From JAFGJQ01 sp052034525 (GTDB taxonomy: Bacteria > Planctomycetota > Phycisphaerae > UBA1845): DNA of 35,212 nucleotides. Each line of letters opens with the position of its first letter. The stretch's first letter is position 1. Made by a program: the position numbers and the translations under genes. The notes under the pieces were generated by a model. The model saw only the letters and a program-made list of their open reading frames with translations, ran no database searches and was not told the DNA's origin. Where the stretch lies: contig JBPOIK010000201.1 of the NCBI GenBank assembly GCA_052034525.1, positions 1-35,212 of the forward strand, given 5' to 3'. Shown in pieces: positions 1 to 6,761 of the stretch.

Positions 1-81
1 TTTGCGGTCGGCGCATCTGTGCCCGACGGTGCCGTTGCCGATGTCGCCGAAGTCGAAGCAATCGAAGGTGGCGTGATTCAT
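1..81 (-). CDS. possible 5' end of a gene leaving the window (unknown product)
   Basis: A 27-codon frame starts with ATG at 81 and runs without a stop to the first base of the window. Nearly every third codon position is G or C, as in the real genes here, and the reading on the opposite strand lacks this bias. The start of the peptide (MNHATFDCFDFGDIGNG) is not one I recognise. No convincing ribosome site precedes the ATG. If real, the gene would be divergent from the three-gene set on the + strand. It could equally be chance. Confidence 0.3.
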   Translation of the reverse strand, partial: MNHATFDCFDFGDIGNGTVGHRCADRK

Positions 82-113
82 GGCAGGATGCCCCGAGGCA
101 ATTTACACAGGAG

Positions 114-143
114 TTGACACTACCTCAACTCAGTTGGGTCAAT
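114..143 (+). promoter_or_regulatory. weak promoter/operator candidate before the first operon
   Basis: A perfect TTGACA lies at 114-119, and a GTCAAT that could act as a poor -10 lies at 138-143 (18-base spacer). An 11-base palindrome, CAACT-C-AGTTG (126-136), sits in the spacer, where a repressor could bind. The -10 is weak, so this is tentative. The rest of 82-236 shows no gene. Confidence 0.25.
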
Positions 144-236
144 GCCGTTGTCAGTTGAATTTCGAGCGGCCGCCATGATCACGCTACGTCGGCTCCTCGC
201 CCCTTTCGCTTCATTTGTGACGCCGTTCGTAGCCGC

Positions 237-644
237 ATGAGATGCGTGTGGCCGCTGACCGTTCGCAACCGCGGCTCGATGTCCAGCAACGCCGTCGCCG
301 GCCATCGGTGCTTCTGGTCCGCGTTCGGCCACCAAGTCACCTTGCCCGTGCGACCGGCTGCCAACGCGTTCAGGTTCTCGATGCAATGGGTCGTCGGCAC
401 CACCAGACTCCGGCTCGCCCCGGACGAAACCGAGTTTACCGGACCCGGAAGTATCACGGTCACGGGAACCACGCGGGAGGCCAAGCATCTAAAGCTGGAG
501 GACCCGGGGCTCAACACGCTGAGCGATGGACGCTATGGCGTTCTGTTTCGAGACCTTCGGGACGAGATCGGCAATTTCACGGATGCCGACGCCAACCCGG
601 TCAACGGCATCCAGCCCGTCGAGTTTTCGCTGGAGATCTGGTGA
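237..644 (+). CDS. hypothetical protein, first gene of an overlapping three-gene set
   Basis: Frame of 135 codons with strong G/C bias at the third position, especially in the C-terminal 80 codons, which supports real coding. I recognise no family. The C-terminal half is rich in Thr, Gly, Asp and beta-type residues (GSITVTGTTREAKHL, then a segment ending VEFSLEIW), like an extracellular beta domain. No signal peptide is visible at the chosen ATG and no clear ribosome site precedes it. The frame stays open back to about 159, so the gene may begin upstream at another codon or be a 5'-truncated remnant. Its TGA (642-644) shares a base with the ATG of the next gene, so the two are probably translated together. 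Confidence 0.55.
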   Translation: MRCVWPLTVRNRGSMSSNAVAGHRCFWSAFGHQVTLPVRPAANAFRFSMQWVVGTTRLRLAPDETEFTGPGSITVTGTTREAKHLKLEDPGLNTLSDGRYGVLFRDLRDEIGNFTDADANPVNGIQPVEFSLEIW

Positions 645-1837
645 TGTCTTCAAACGTAAGTATCTGCAAGTATCGATGGTTACCCGCCGCAGGGGCGGCG
701 CTGGCCGTGCTGATTCTGGTGGCGCCTGGTTGCCGGCGACAGACCGACGACCCGCCCAGCGACAGTACCCTCAAACCCGGTCGCCTCGCGGCGAGCACTC
801 CCAATGACCGAGGACAAGCTCCACTTGACCAAGGGGCGGTTCAGGAGGCTCGCCAGCACAGTCCCGAGAACCCGTACGATCGTCTGGCAAAGAAAGCCGA
901 AACAGAAGGCATTCTGGCCGCCCGCGAGGGCTATCGAGAGGAGGTGGAGCGTTGCCGTTCCGCTCTTCCACGACCAGAAGACTGGATGACGATTCAGGAC
1001 GCACGGATTGGTAGTCTCGCGGTGGGTGATTTGGTCGAATGGTCGGCTCAATGGGCTCGGGTGGAATACCGTGGCGCGTATCTGGCGGGAAAGGTTGACG
1101 GCGCATGGGAGAAGGAGGCGTGGCGTCCGATGTATTCGGCCGCGCAAGATGCGGTGCCGCACTTGGCCGCCGTCCGGCGCCGATGCGCGGAACTCGCATC
1201 AACGGCCGACGCAGAGGATGTGAAGCGGGCTGAATGGCTACTAGACTCTGTAAACCGGAGCATGGATAACGCGATGCGCTATTTGGTCTACGAGCTTGCC
1301 ATCCTCGCCAGGGTCGCCGACCGCAAGGACCTGCTCGCCGAACTGCTGGAAGAGTTCGGTCCTCTGCAGATCAGTGAATCGAAGCAGTGCGCCGATGCGG
1401 ATGCTGTCTTCCGTAACTGGTACGATTTGAAGAACCTTGTCGGAATCCATGAGCCCGCACCGCCTCCGCCGCCCAGACCGCGGCTGAGCGGCGAGCAGGA
1501 GGCTAGGATCCGCCGGATGATTGAGGACTTTTACGCGGCTACGGTCGCCCGAGACTGGGGGCGCATGCAATCGTTCTTCGTCGGGCCCGAAGATGCGGAG
1601 TATTTCTTCACAGTGTTACCTGAACCGGATGACGGCGAGCTGCTGAGCTACGACCTGACCAACGCGCAGATGACATTCACCGTGAACGAGGATGAAACGG
1701 TGGATGTTGACGTCGAGGACTTGACGGTCACGAAATTGAAGAACGGAAAGACCGTTACGTCTGTCTCTGGAGATTTGATGCGCTTTGTGCTTGATGGCGG
1801 ACAACCCAAGATCACGCGCAGGGAAGGGACACGATGA
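644..1837 (+). CDS. exported lipoprotein of unknown function
   Basis: A 397-residue protein. Start chosen at the ATG that overlaps the preceding stop (TGATG). The N-terminus has a charged stretch (KYRW), a hydrophobic core (AALAVLILVAP) and a GC lipobox at about residue 29, so it should be a membrane-anchored lipoprotein. A Ser/Pro/Gln-rich linker follows, then a mostly helical region (about 80-265), a proline run (PPPPPP) near 270, and a C-terminal alpha/beta part (about 280-397) beginning IRRMIEDFYAAT. That last part looks like the NTF2-like folds common on lipoproteins, but I cannot prove this. The frame open upstream of 644 is only read-through of the preceding gene's region. The next gene starts within the stop codon (ATGA at 1834-1837). 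Confidence 0.85.
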   Translation: MSSNVSICKYRWLPAAGAALAVLILVAPGCRRQTDDPPSDSTLKPGRLAASTPNDRGQAPLDQGAVQEARQHSPENPYDRLAKKAETEGILAAREGYREEVERCRSALPRPEDWMTIQDARIGSLAVGDLVEWSAQWARVEYRGAYLAGKVDGAWEKEAWRPMYSAAQDAVPHLAAVRRRCAELASTADAEDVKRAEWLLDSVNRSMDNAMRYLVYELAILARVADRKDLLAELLEEFGPLQISESKQCADADAVFRNWYDLKNLVGIHEPAPPPPPRPRLSGEQEARIRRMIEDFYAATVARDWGRMQSFFVGPEDAEYFFTVLPEPDDGELLSYDLTNAQMTFTVNEDETVDVDVEDLTVTKLKNGKTVTSVSGDLMRFVLDGGQPKITRREGTR

Positions 1838-2025
1838 AGCGAACCTTGTTGATCGTGGGCGCGGTAGTGCTGGCAGTCGGAACAAATACGCTCCTGGGGC
1901 AGACCGTTACCGACTCGGTGCTGAACGCCATGGGCAATCCCGTGTCGAACGTGCAGATCGAGCTCTGGAAATCGGGCGAGACCATACCCATTTCTTGCGT
2001 CGAAGGGCGAGTGCCCGTGCGATGA
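1834..2025 (+). CDS. secreted protein, probably truncated by an inserted repeat
   Basis: The ATG at 1834 overlaps the stop of the lipoprotein gene (ATGA). Residues 1-22 are a typical signal peptide (MKRTLLIVGAVVLAVGTNTLLG). The mature part begins QTVTDSVLNAMGNPVSNVQIEL, spaced like the first strands of a carboxypeptidase-regulatory-like beta domain (an NxxGxPVxNVxIxL pattern). After about codon 51 (near 1985) the frame enters sequence that is repeated at 3557-3610 next to a second transposase remnant, and it stops at 2023-2025. What is left is therefore probably the 5' piece of a longer gene whose remainder was lost when the repeat arrived. Confidence 0.5.
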   Translation: MKRTLLIVGAVVLAVGTNTLLGQTVTDSVLNAMGNPVSNVQIELWKSGETIPISCVEGRVPVR

Positions 2026-2029
2026 CCCG
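1975..2029 (+). repeat. REP-like block, copy 1 (upstream of transposase remnant)
   Basis: This segment matches 3554-3610, including the core TGCGTCGAAGGGCGAGTGCCC against TGCGTCGAGGGGAGAGTCCCC, and the same transposase start codon follows in both. The core folds as GGGC-GAGT-GCCC (2005-2016). The stem differs from copy 2 but is preserved by paired changes, which suggests the hairpin mattered. The outer hairpin seen in copy 2 is degraded here, so the element's left edge is probably about 1975-1990. Confidence 0.55.
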
Positions 2030-2167
2030 ATGCCTCGGATCGCGCGGGTGGTTGTGCCTGGGTATCCGCATCATGTCATGCAGCGGGGGAATCGCCGGCT
2101 GCAGACGTTCTTCCGCAACGAGGACCACGACGCCTACCTGGAACTCATGGCCGAGTGGTGCCAGCAG
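2030..2167 (+). pseudogene. REP-associated tyrosine transposase (Y1, IS200-like), 5' fragment
   Basis: 46 codons match the start of the RAYT/IS200-like (transposase_17) family very well: the opening MPRIARVVVPGYPHHVMQRG, then NRRLQTFF, and a segment ending LELMAEWCQQ. The PGYPHHV segment contributes the HxH-type metal site in this family (here HH). The catalytic Tyr lies much further on and is missing: the match ends near 2167, where the frame runs into the 3' end of the oppositely oriented ATPase gene (its stop is at 2145). This is a dead fragment of a full-length gene of roughly 150-230 codons. Confidence 0.75.
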
Positions 2168-3398
2168 CGAACATGGCGGCCAGCGGCACGGCCCAGAGCC
2201 GGTCACCGAATGGCACCACCGTCGAGCCCTGATACAGCACCACGCCTGCGCGAAAACGCCTGCGGGCCGTGGCGGCCAGGTCCGCAAGGCCTTTCACGTC
2301 GTCCGTCGTGAGCTTCACCGCCGCTTTCACTTCGACGCCGATCAACTGCCCGTTGCGACGCTGCAGCACGAAATCCACTTCGCGGTTTGCGGCGGTGCGG
2401 TAGTAGTGCAGCGCCGGTTGCGTATGGCTCCACGTGATCTGTTTGAGCAGCTCCTGATGAACGAAAGCCTCCAGCACGGTCCCGACGTGCGTGCCCGGAG
2501 TTTCCAGGTTCTCCTGGTCGATGCCGAGGAGGTATGCGAGCAAGCCGGTGTCGTTCAGGTAGACCTTGGGAGCCTTAATGAGCCGCTTGCGGACGTTGCC
2601 CGCCCAGGCCGTCAGGGGCTGGTACAGATGCGTGGCCTGCAGGAGGGCCAGATAACGTTTGATGGTGGCCTGGGACATGGCCGCATCGCGGGAGAGTTCG
2701 GCCATGTTGAGCAGGCCGCCGGACTGGGCCGCCAGCAGCGCCAACAAGCGCGGCAATTCGGTCAGCCCGGCGATATCAGCCATTTGCCGGACGTCACGTT
2801 GCAGGATCGTCGTAATGTACGAGCCGAACCAGGCTGCCCGTTGGTCGGGGGCCAGCTCCAACGACACCTCCGGATACCCGCCGGTGACGATGCGGGCCAG
2901 CAGTTCCGCACGAGCGACCTGCGGGACTGGCACCTTCGTGAAACCCTCGATTTCGAAAAGCCGATCGACGAAGTCTTCCCGAATGCCGAGCAGTTCCCCC
3001 GGCGAGAAGGGCCAGAGCGTCAGAATCTGCATCCGGCCCGCAAGCGACTCCGCGAGTTTGGGCAGCAAGAGCACATTGGCTGACCCGGTGAGCATGAACC
3101 GACCGCGTGTGCGACGGCGGTCCACCTCGATCTTGATCGCTCGGAACAGGTCCGGCGCAAGCTGAACCTCGTCGATGACGATTGGGCCCGTGGTTGCCCG
3201 CAGGAAAGCGTCGGCATCCCGCGTCACCGCGGACAAGAGGGCCGCATCGTCCAGCGTGAAGTAGGTCGCCTTGTGCCCGTGTTCCGCGAGCCACCGCACC
3301 AGCGTGCTCTTGCCGGTTTGCCGTGCGCCGTGTAAGAGGACGACCGGCGCGCTGCGCAGGGCGGCGAGCAACGGTTCAACAACGTGACGTTGGATCAT
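2145..3398 (-). CDS. AAA ATPase with C-terminal DUF4143 domain
   Basis: A 417-residue protein of the ATPase family that joins an AAA_14 P-loop module to a DUF4143 tail. Walker A is GARQTGKST (24-32) and Walker B is IVIDEVQ (73-79), followed by a sensor-like LTGSAN (about 103-108). A winged-helix-like part lies around 210-275 (SQATIKRYLALL). The C-terminal region carries a PD-(D/E)xK-like pattern (REVDFVLQ, then GVEVKAA). Members are widespread, frequently horizontally transferred and of unclear function; defence and toxin-like roles have been suggested. A purine-rich AGGTGGG precedes the ATG, and a sigma-70-like promoter lies just upstream. Both sides carry remnants of the same transposase, so the gene probably arrived with, or into, that element. 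The last codons overlap the transposase fragment on the other strand. It appears intact. Confidence 0.93.
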   Translation of the reverse strand: MIQRHVVEPLLAALRSAPVVLLHGARQTGKSTLVRWLAEHGHKATYFTLDDAALLSAVTRDADAFLRATTGPIVIDEVQLAPDLFRAIKIEVDRRRTRGRFMLTGSANVLLLPKLAESLAGRMQILTLWPFSPGELLGIREDFVDRLFEIEGFTKVPVPQVARAELLARIVTGGYPEVSLELAPDQRAAWFGSYITTILQRDVRQMADIAGLTELPRLLALLAAQSGGLLNMAELSRDAAMSQATIKRYLALLQATHLYQPLTAWAGNVRKRLIKAPKVYLNDTGLLAYLLGIDQENLETPGTHVGTVLEAFVHQELLKQITWSHTQPALHYYRTAANREVDFVLQRRNGQLIGVEVKAAVKLTTDDVKGLADLAATARRRFRAGVVLYQGSTVVPFGDRLWAVPLAAMFAAGTTRP

Positions 3399-3424
3399 CG
3401 CCTACCCACCTGCCAGTGAAAGAT

Positions 3425-3452
3425 AATATACCACATGCCGGCAGTTTATCAA
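3425..3452 (-). promoter_or_regulatory. sigma-70-type promoter of the ATPase gene
   Basis: Read on the minus strand: TTGATA (3452-3447), a 16-base spacer, then TATATT (3430-3425). Transcription would begin near 3418, about 20 bases before the ATG at 3398. The local A+T richness stands out from the G+C-rich surroundings. Confidence 0.5.
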
Positions 3453-3553
3453 CACGGCCGCTCCCTGTCCAGCTTGCACGTGATTCTTGGGCGAAGGCCC
3501 TCTCCGCATCGCCCTTTGGCCTGCCGGACCGGTGTGTTCGGCTCATCGTGAAT

Positions 3554-3610
3554 CGGGGGACATCATGCCTGTTCCCTGCGTCGAGGGGAGAGTCCCCGCA
3601 CGAAGGCTCG
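3554..3610 (+). repeat. REP-like block, copy 2, with two hairpins
   Basis: Two small stems lie side by side. GGGGACA (3556-3562) pairs with TGTTCCC (3570-3576) through one G-T wobble around a 7-base loop. GGGGA (3585-3589) pairs with TCCCC (3593-3597) around GAG. The block matches 1975-2029 and ends at the same transposase start codon. Paired palindromes directly before a RAYT gene are how REP elements are usually arranged. Confidence 0.55.
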
Positions 3611-3667
3611 ATGCCTCGGATCGCGTGCGGCGTGATTCCGGGGGCTCGGCCGCATGTCCTGACGCAG
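3611..3667 (+). pseudogene. second RAYT transposase remnant (about 19 codons)
   Basis: Reads MPRIACGVIPGARPHVLTQ, against MPRIARVVVPGYPHHVMQ in copy 1, so it shares the start of the same transposase family. The similarity is lost after that. The Tyr-Pro-His-His segment has changed to Ala-Arg-Pro-His, so it could not be active. The 170 bases from here to the tRNA show no recognisable gene. Confidence 0.5.
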
Positions 3668-3836
3668 CACGAATCTGGGCTCCGCCAACGCCCGACGAAA
3701 GCCGGTTGGACGGCCTTTCGGCCTCGGGCGGAGCGCAAGACTTCCGGCCGCACTTCCGCGGCGCCGCGGCCGAACGCGTCGCGGGCGGATCCCGTTCGGC
3801 ACGGGCGCCCCGCCCGGGTGTACCGATCGGCACAAA

Positions 3837-3910
3837 CGCGCCGGGGTGGATTCGAACCACCGACCGCCGGATTAGAAATCCGGTGCTCTATCCGGCTGAG
3901 CTACCGGCGC
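3837..3910 (-). tRNA. tRNA-Arg (anticodon UCU)
   Basis: The minus strand folds into a full 74-nt cloverleaf: acceptor GCGCCGG/CCGGCGC, D-arm GCTC/GAGC, anticodon stem CCGGA/TCCGG around the loop TTTCTAA (anticodon TCT), a 5-base variable loop, T-arm GGTGG-TTCGAAT-CCACC, and discriminator G. CCA is not encoded. It reads AGA codons. It lies directly beside the transposase-remnant patch, and tRNA genes are common insertion sites, but I see no duplicated tRNA 3' end that would mark an attachment site. Confidence 0.97.
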
Positions 3911-4015
3911 CGCGACCTCCCGGCGGGAGGCCGGTTCGTACAGATCGTAATGGCTCCGGCGGCTTGCGTCCACGCGGGACGGCGGCGCGGGCGGCGGTGG
4001 CCGGGCCCGGGTCGG

Positions 4016-5584
4016 TCAGTCCGGGGGGTTGGCGGGCGGAACGACGGTTTCGTTCACTTTCTGCTGGGTGGATTTCTCGCCGTCGTACGAGAAGAGGATG
4101 GGGTCGTCGTCGATGCGGGCGTGCAGGTGGACGGGCCGGCGCCAGATGGCGTGAAGGTTCTTGAGGGTCTCGACGGCGAACTGGATGTCCAGGTCCACGC
4201 CGATGTGCCGGTGCCCGAGGAAAAGCTCGCCGCGGTTGCGGTAGTTGCCGTCCAGCACGTAGATGTACGGCTGCGCGTGGTTGGTCAGCATGAAGAGCAG
4301 TTGCCGCTTGATCTTGTCGAAATCCCGTTCCACCGCCACCATGCGGCGGGTGGCCGGATCAAAACGGTAGTGATACAGCTTCTGCTCGTCGACGAATTCC
4401 GGGGTGAGGAACTCGTCGAGAAACGTCACGTCGTTGTAGATGCGGCGGACCTCGAAGATCTTTTCGCGTCCCGGCGAGCCGCGGCCGACCACGCGGCCCC
4501 GGGGCTCCCGGCCCCGCCCCCATTCGCGGCGGGTCTGCATGTCCTCGCATCGCTCGTATTCCGGACCGTGGCGGCCGGTGTTCCAGCGGCGTTCGATGTC
4601 GCGGAACAGCTCGATGCCCAGTTTGTACGGATTGAGCCGGCCGGGCGCGGTGGCCAGCGTGCCGGCGTGGTGTTCCGCGTATGTGATCAGCTCATCGGCG
4701 CGCAGGCCGTAATTGGTCATGATGGTGGAGTGCCAGTAACTGGCCCATCCTTCGTTCATGATCTTGGTCATGCCCTGGGGGGCGAAGTAGTAGGCCTCTT
4801 CGCGGATGATGGCCAGCACGTCGGCCTGCCAGTCGTGCAGGGGGGCGTGGTTGAGCAGAAACAGCAGGACGTCGCGCAGGGGGCGAACGGGCAGCCGGTC
4901 CCGCTCGCGTTCGCGTTGTTCGCGGGCCTCGCGCTCCTCCTCCGCCATGACCTGGGGCGGATTGATGTAGCGGTCCATGTAGCTTTTGGCGGGGAAGCGT
5001 GTGGCGCGATGCGGTCCGTTCTCGCGGACGGGTTTCTCGATGATCTTCTGGCCGCGCGCCTTGTGGCGCCGGATGAACACGGAGTGCGGATCAATGAGGT
5101 TCTCGAGGGAATGGCAGATGTCGATGAACTTCTCCATCTCCTCGAGGCCGTAGCGCTCGATGTACCGCCGGACGCGGGTGGCGTGGTTGGCCATTTCGTC
5201 GATCATGCGGCGGTTGGTTTGCGCGAACCAGACGTTGTTCTTGAAGAAATCGCAGTGGGCGTAGACGTGGGCGATGACGGTCTTTTTGTCGACGAACGCG
5301 CTGTCGCGCAGGAGATACGCGTAGCACGGATCGTTGTTGATGACCATCTCGTAGATTTTCCCCAGTCCGTAGGTGTGCTGTTTGCGGAGGCGCTCGTATT
5401 CCATGCCGAATCGCCAGTGCGGGTATCGCTGGGGAAAGCCTCCGTACGCGGCGATCTGGTTCATCTGGTCCGTGTCGCAGAGCTCGAAGATCGTGGGATA
5501 GAAATCCAGCCCCTCGCGGCGGGCGTGCTCGGCGAGGGTCTCCGCCTGCCGCGCCAGCTCCACCGGCAACGCGCCGCCCGACAT
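4016..5584 (-). CDS. spoVR: SpoVR family protein (YcgB-like)
   Basis: 522 residues from the ATG at 5584; a GTG at 5614 would add ten. Aligns from memory along most of its length with E. coli YcgB and B. subtilis SpoVR: FYPTIFELCDTDQMN, YPHWRFGMEYE, YEMVINNDPCYAYL, AHVYAHCDFFKNN and the very conserved MNEGWASYWH (about 245). The C-terminal part, about 350-500, includes FLDEFLTPEFVDEQKLYHY. SpoVR is needed for spore cortex formation in Bacillus. In non-sporeformers it travels with PrkA and YeaH and is linked to starvation responses; its biochemical activity is unsettled. It is the last gene of a three-gene minus-strand operon, 51 bases after the YeaH-type gene. A run of Glu/Arg residues (about 215-235) forms a charged helix. 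Family assignment is firm. Confidence 0.96.
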   Translation of the reverse strand: MSGGALPVELARQAETLAEHARREGLDFYPTIFELCDTDQMNQIAAYGGFPQRYPHWRFGMEYERLRKQHTYGLGKIYEMVINNDPCYAYLLRDSAFVDKKTVIAHVYAHCDFFKNNVWFAQTNRRMIDEMANHATRVRRYIERYGLEEMEKFIDICHSLENLIDPHSVFIRRHKARGQKIIEKPVRENGPHRATRFPAKSYMDRYINPPQVMAEEEREAREQRERERDRLPVRPLRDVLLFLLNHAPLHDWQADVLAIIREEAYYFAPQGMTKIMNEGWASYWHSTIMTNYGLRADELITYAEHHAGTLATAPGRLNPYKLGIELFRDIERRWNTGRHGPEYERCEDMQTRREWGRGREPRGRVVGRGSPGREKIFEVRRIYNDVTFLDEFLTPEFVDEQKLYHYRFDPATRRMVAVERDFDKIKRQLLFMLTNHAQPYIYVLDGNYRNRGELFLGHRHIGVDLDIQFAVETLKNLHAIWRRPVHLHARIDDDPILFSYDGEKSTQQKVNETVVPPANPPD

Positions 5585-5635
5585 TGAATGGTTTCCGGTT
5601 TTGCTCTGAACCACGGTCCGTCCCGCCGATTCCGC

Positions 5636-6730
5636 CTACCTGCCCTTCGAAAAAAACGCCTTGATGCTGTCGTAGATGTCGTCCCGGGTGTTGACCCGCG
5701 TGGTGATCATGTTGTCCTGGTCGCTCAGGTGCTCGTGCAGCACGTTGATGAAGTGGCCGCTGCCGTAGGCGCTGGCCACCTGGCAGTAGCCGAACAGGTT
5801 GATGCCGGGCAGAAGCCGCTCCCTCAGCAGGGCGCAGCACTCGCGGCTGTCGGCGTCGCTGCTGTTGTCCCCGTCGGAAAAATGAAAGAGGTAACAGTTC
5901 CACTCGGAGGTTTCGTAATGGTTCTCCAGCAGGTCGCGGGCCGCCTTGAACGCGCTGCTGATGCGCGTGCCGCCGTCCTCGCGGATGCGGAAGAATGTCT
6001 CGCGGTCCACCTCGCCCGCGCGCACGTCGTGCACGATGTAACGGCTTTCGATGCCTTCGTAATTGCGCCGGAGCCAGGCGTCGATCCAGAACGCCTCGAG
6101 CCGCACGAGCTCTTTCTGGTCGTCGCCCATGGAGCCGGACACGTCCATCATGTACACGATCACCGCGTTGGATTGCGGCTGCCGCACCGTCTTCCAACTG
6201 CGATAGAGCTTGTCCCGCCGCTCGAACGCGATGCGCGGGTTCTCCGGGTTGTACGTGCCGGCCATCAGCTCGCGGCGCAGGGCCCGCCGGAAAGTCCGCC
6301 GGAAATGGCGGAGCGATTCCGGACCCGCCTGGCGGATGCCGCTGTAGCGGTCCTTCTCGGACGTGATCCGCTTCTTGCCCTTGGGCCGGATGCGGGGCAG
6401 TTCCAGCTCCTCGCCGAGGATGTCGGCCAGCTCGTCGAGGGAGACTTCCACCTCCAGAATGTGATGCCCTTCTTCGGTTCCGCCCGGGCCGATGCCCTCG
6501 CCGTCCGCATCCGCCTTGTCGCCGGGCTGGGCCTGTCCGCGGCCCACGCCGGCGTCGCTGTTGTCGCCGTAGCGGAAGTGGGGAGTCTCGATGCCCCGCA
6601 CGGGGATGCTGATGAGGTGCTTTCCCTCACGCCCGAGCAGTTCGCCCCGCGTGAGGAATTTGCGCAAATCCTCCCGGATCTTGCCCCGCACGATCTGACG
6701 AAAGCGTTGATGATCCTTGTGGATCTTCAC
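5636..6730 (-). CDS. yeaH: DUF444/YeaH family protein with VWA-like fold
   Basis: 364 residues from a GTG start preceded by GGGAG. Matches E. coli YeaH (DUF444): a basic N-terminus (RQIVRGKIREDLRKFL), a Gly/Asp-rich linker (about 55-90), then a von Willebrand A-type domain whose metal-ion site is DVSGSMG (196-202), with supporting GGTRISSAF and FSDGDNSSD. VWA proteins of this kind usually bind partner proteins through Mg. In E. coli yeaG-yeaH are co-transcribed in nitrogen starvation and stationary phase. Here the gene sits 31 bases after prkA and just before spoVR, the conserved order of this stress module. I see no missing MIDAS residue. Confidence 0.95.
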   Translation of the reverse strand: MKIHKDHQRFRQIVRGKIREDLRKFLTRGELLGREGKHLISIPVRGIETPHFRYGDNSDAGVGRGQAQPGDKADADGEGIGPGGTEEGHHILEVEVSLDELADILGEELELPRIRPKGKKRITSEKDRYSGIRQAGPESLRHFRRTFRRALRRELMAGTYNPENPRIAFERRDKLYRSWKTVRQPQSNAVIVYMMDVSGSMGDDQKELVRLEAFWIDAWLRRNYEGIESRYIVHDVRAGEVDRETFFRIREDGGTRISSAFKAARDLLENHYETSEWNCYLFHFSDGDNSSDADSRECCALLRERLLPGINLFGYCQVASAYGSGHFINVLHEHLSDQDNMITTRVNTRDDIYDSIKAFFSKGR

Positions 6731-6761
6731 CTTGGCTCCCTCGCGACCGCGTGCCGTCCCT

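Noticed and set aside
242..643. Extending the lipoprotein gene upstream to 242
   Set aside because: The extra Arg/Gln-rich 134 codons are out of frame with the coding-like gene at 237-644, and they would bury the signal peptide.
1785..3083. A + strand frame running through the transposase fragment and the ATPase
   Set aside because: It is out of frame with the transposase match and antisense to the ATPase.
3323..5587. A 754-codon + strand open frame
   Set aside because: It lies opposite the SpoVR gene and passes through the tRNA; only the short transposase-like part near 3611 has any meaning.
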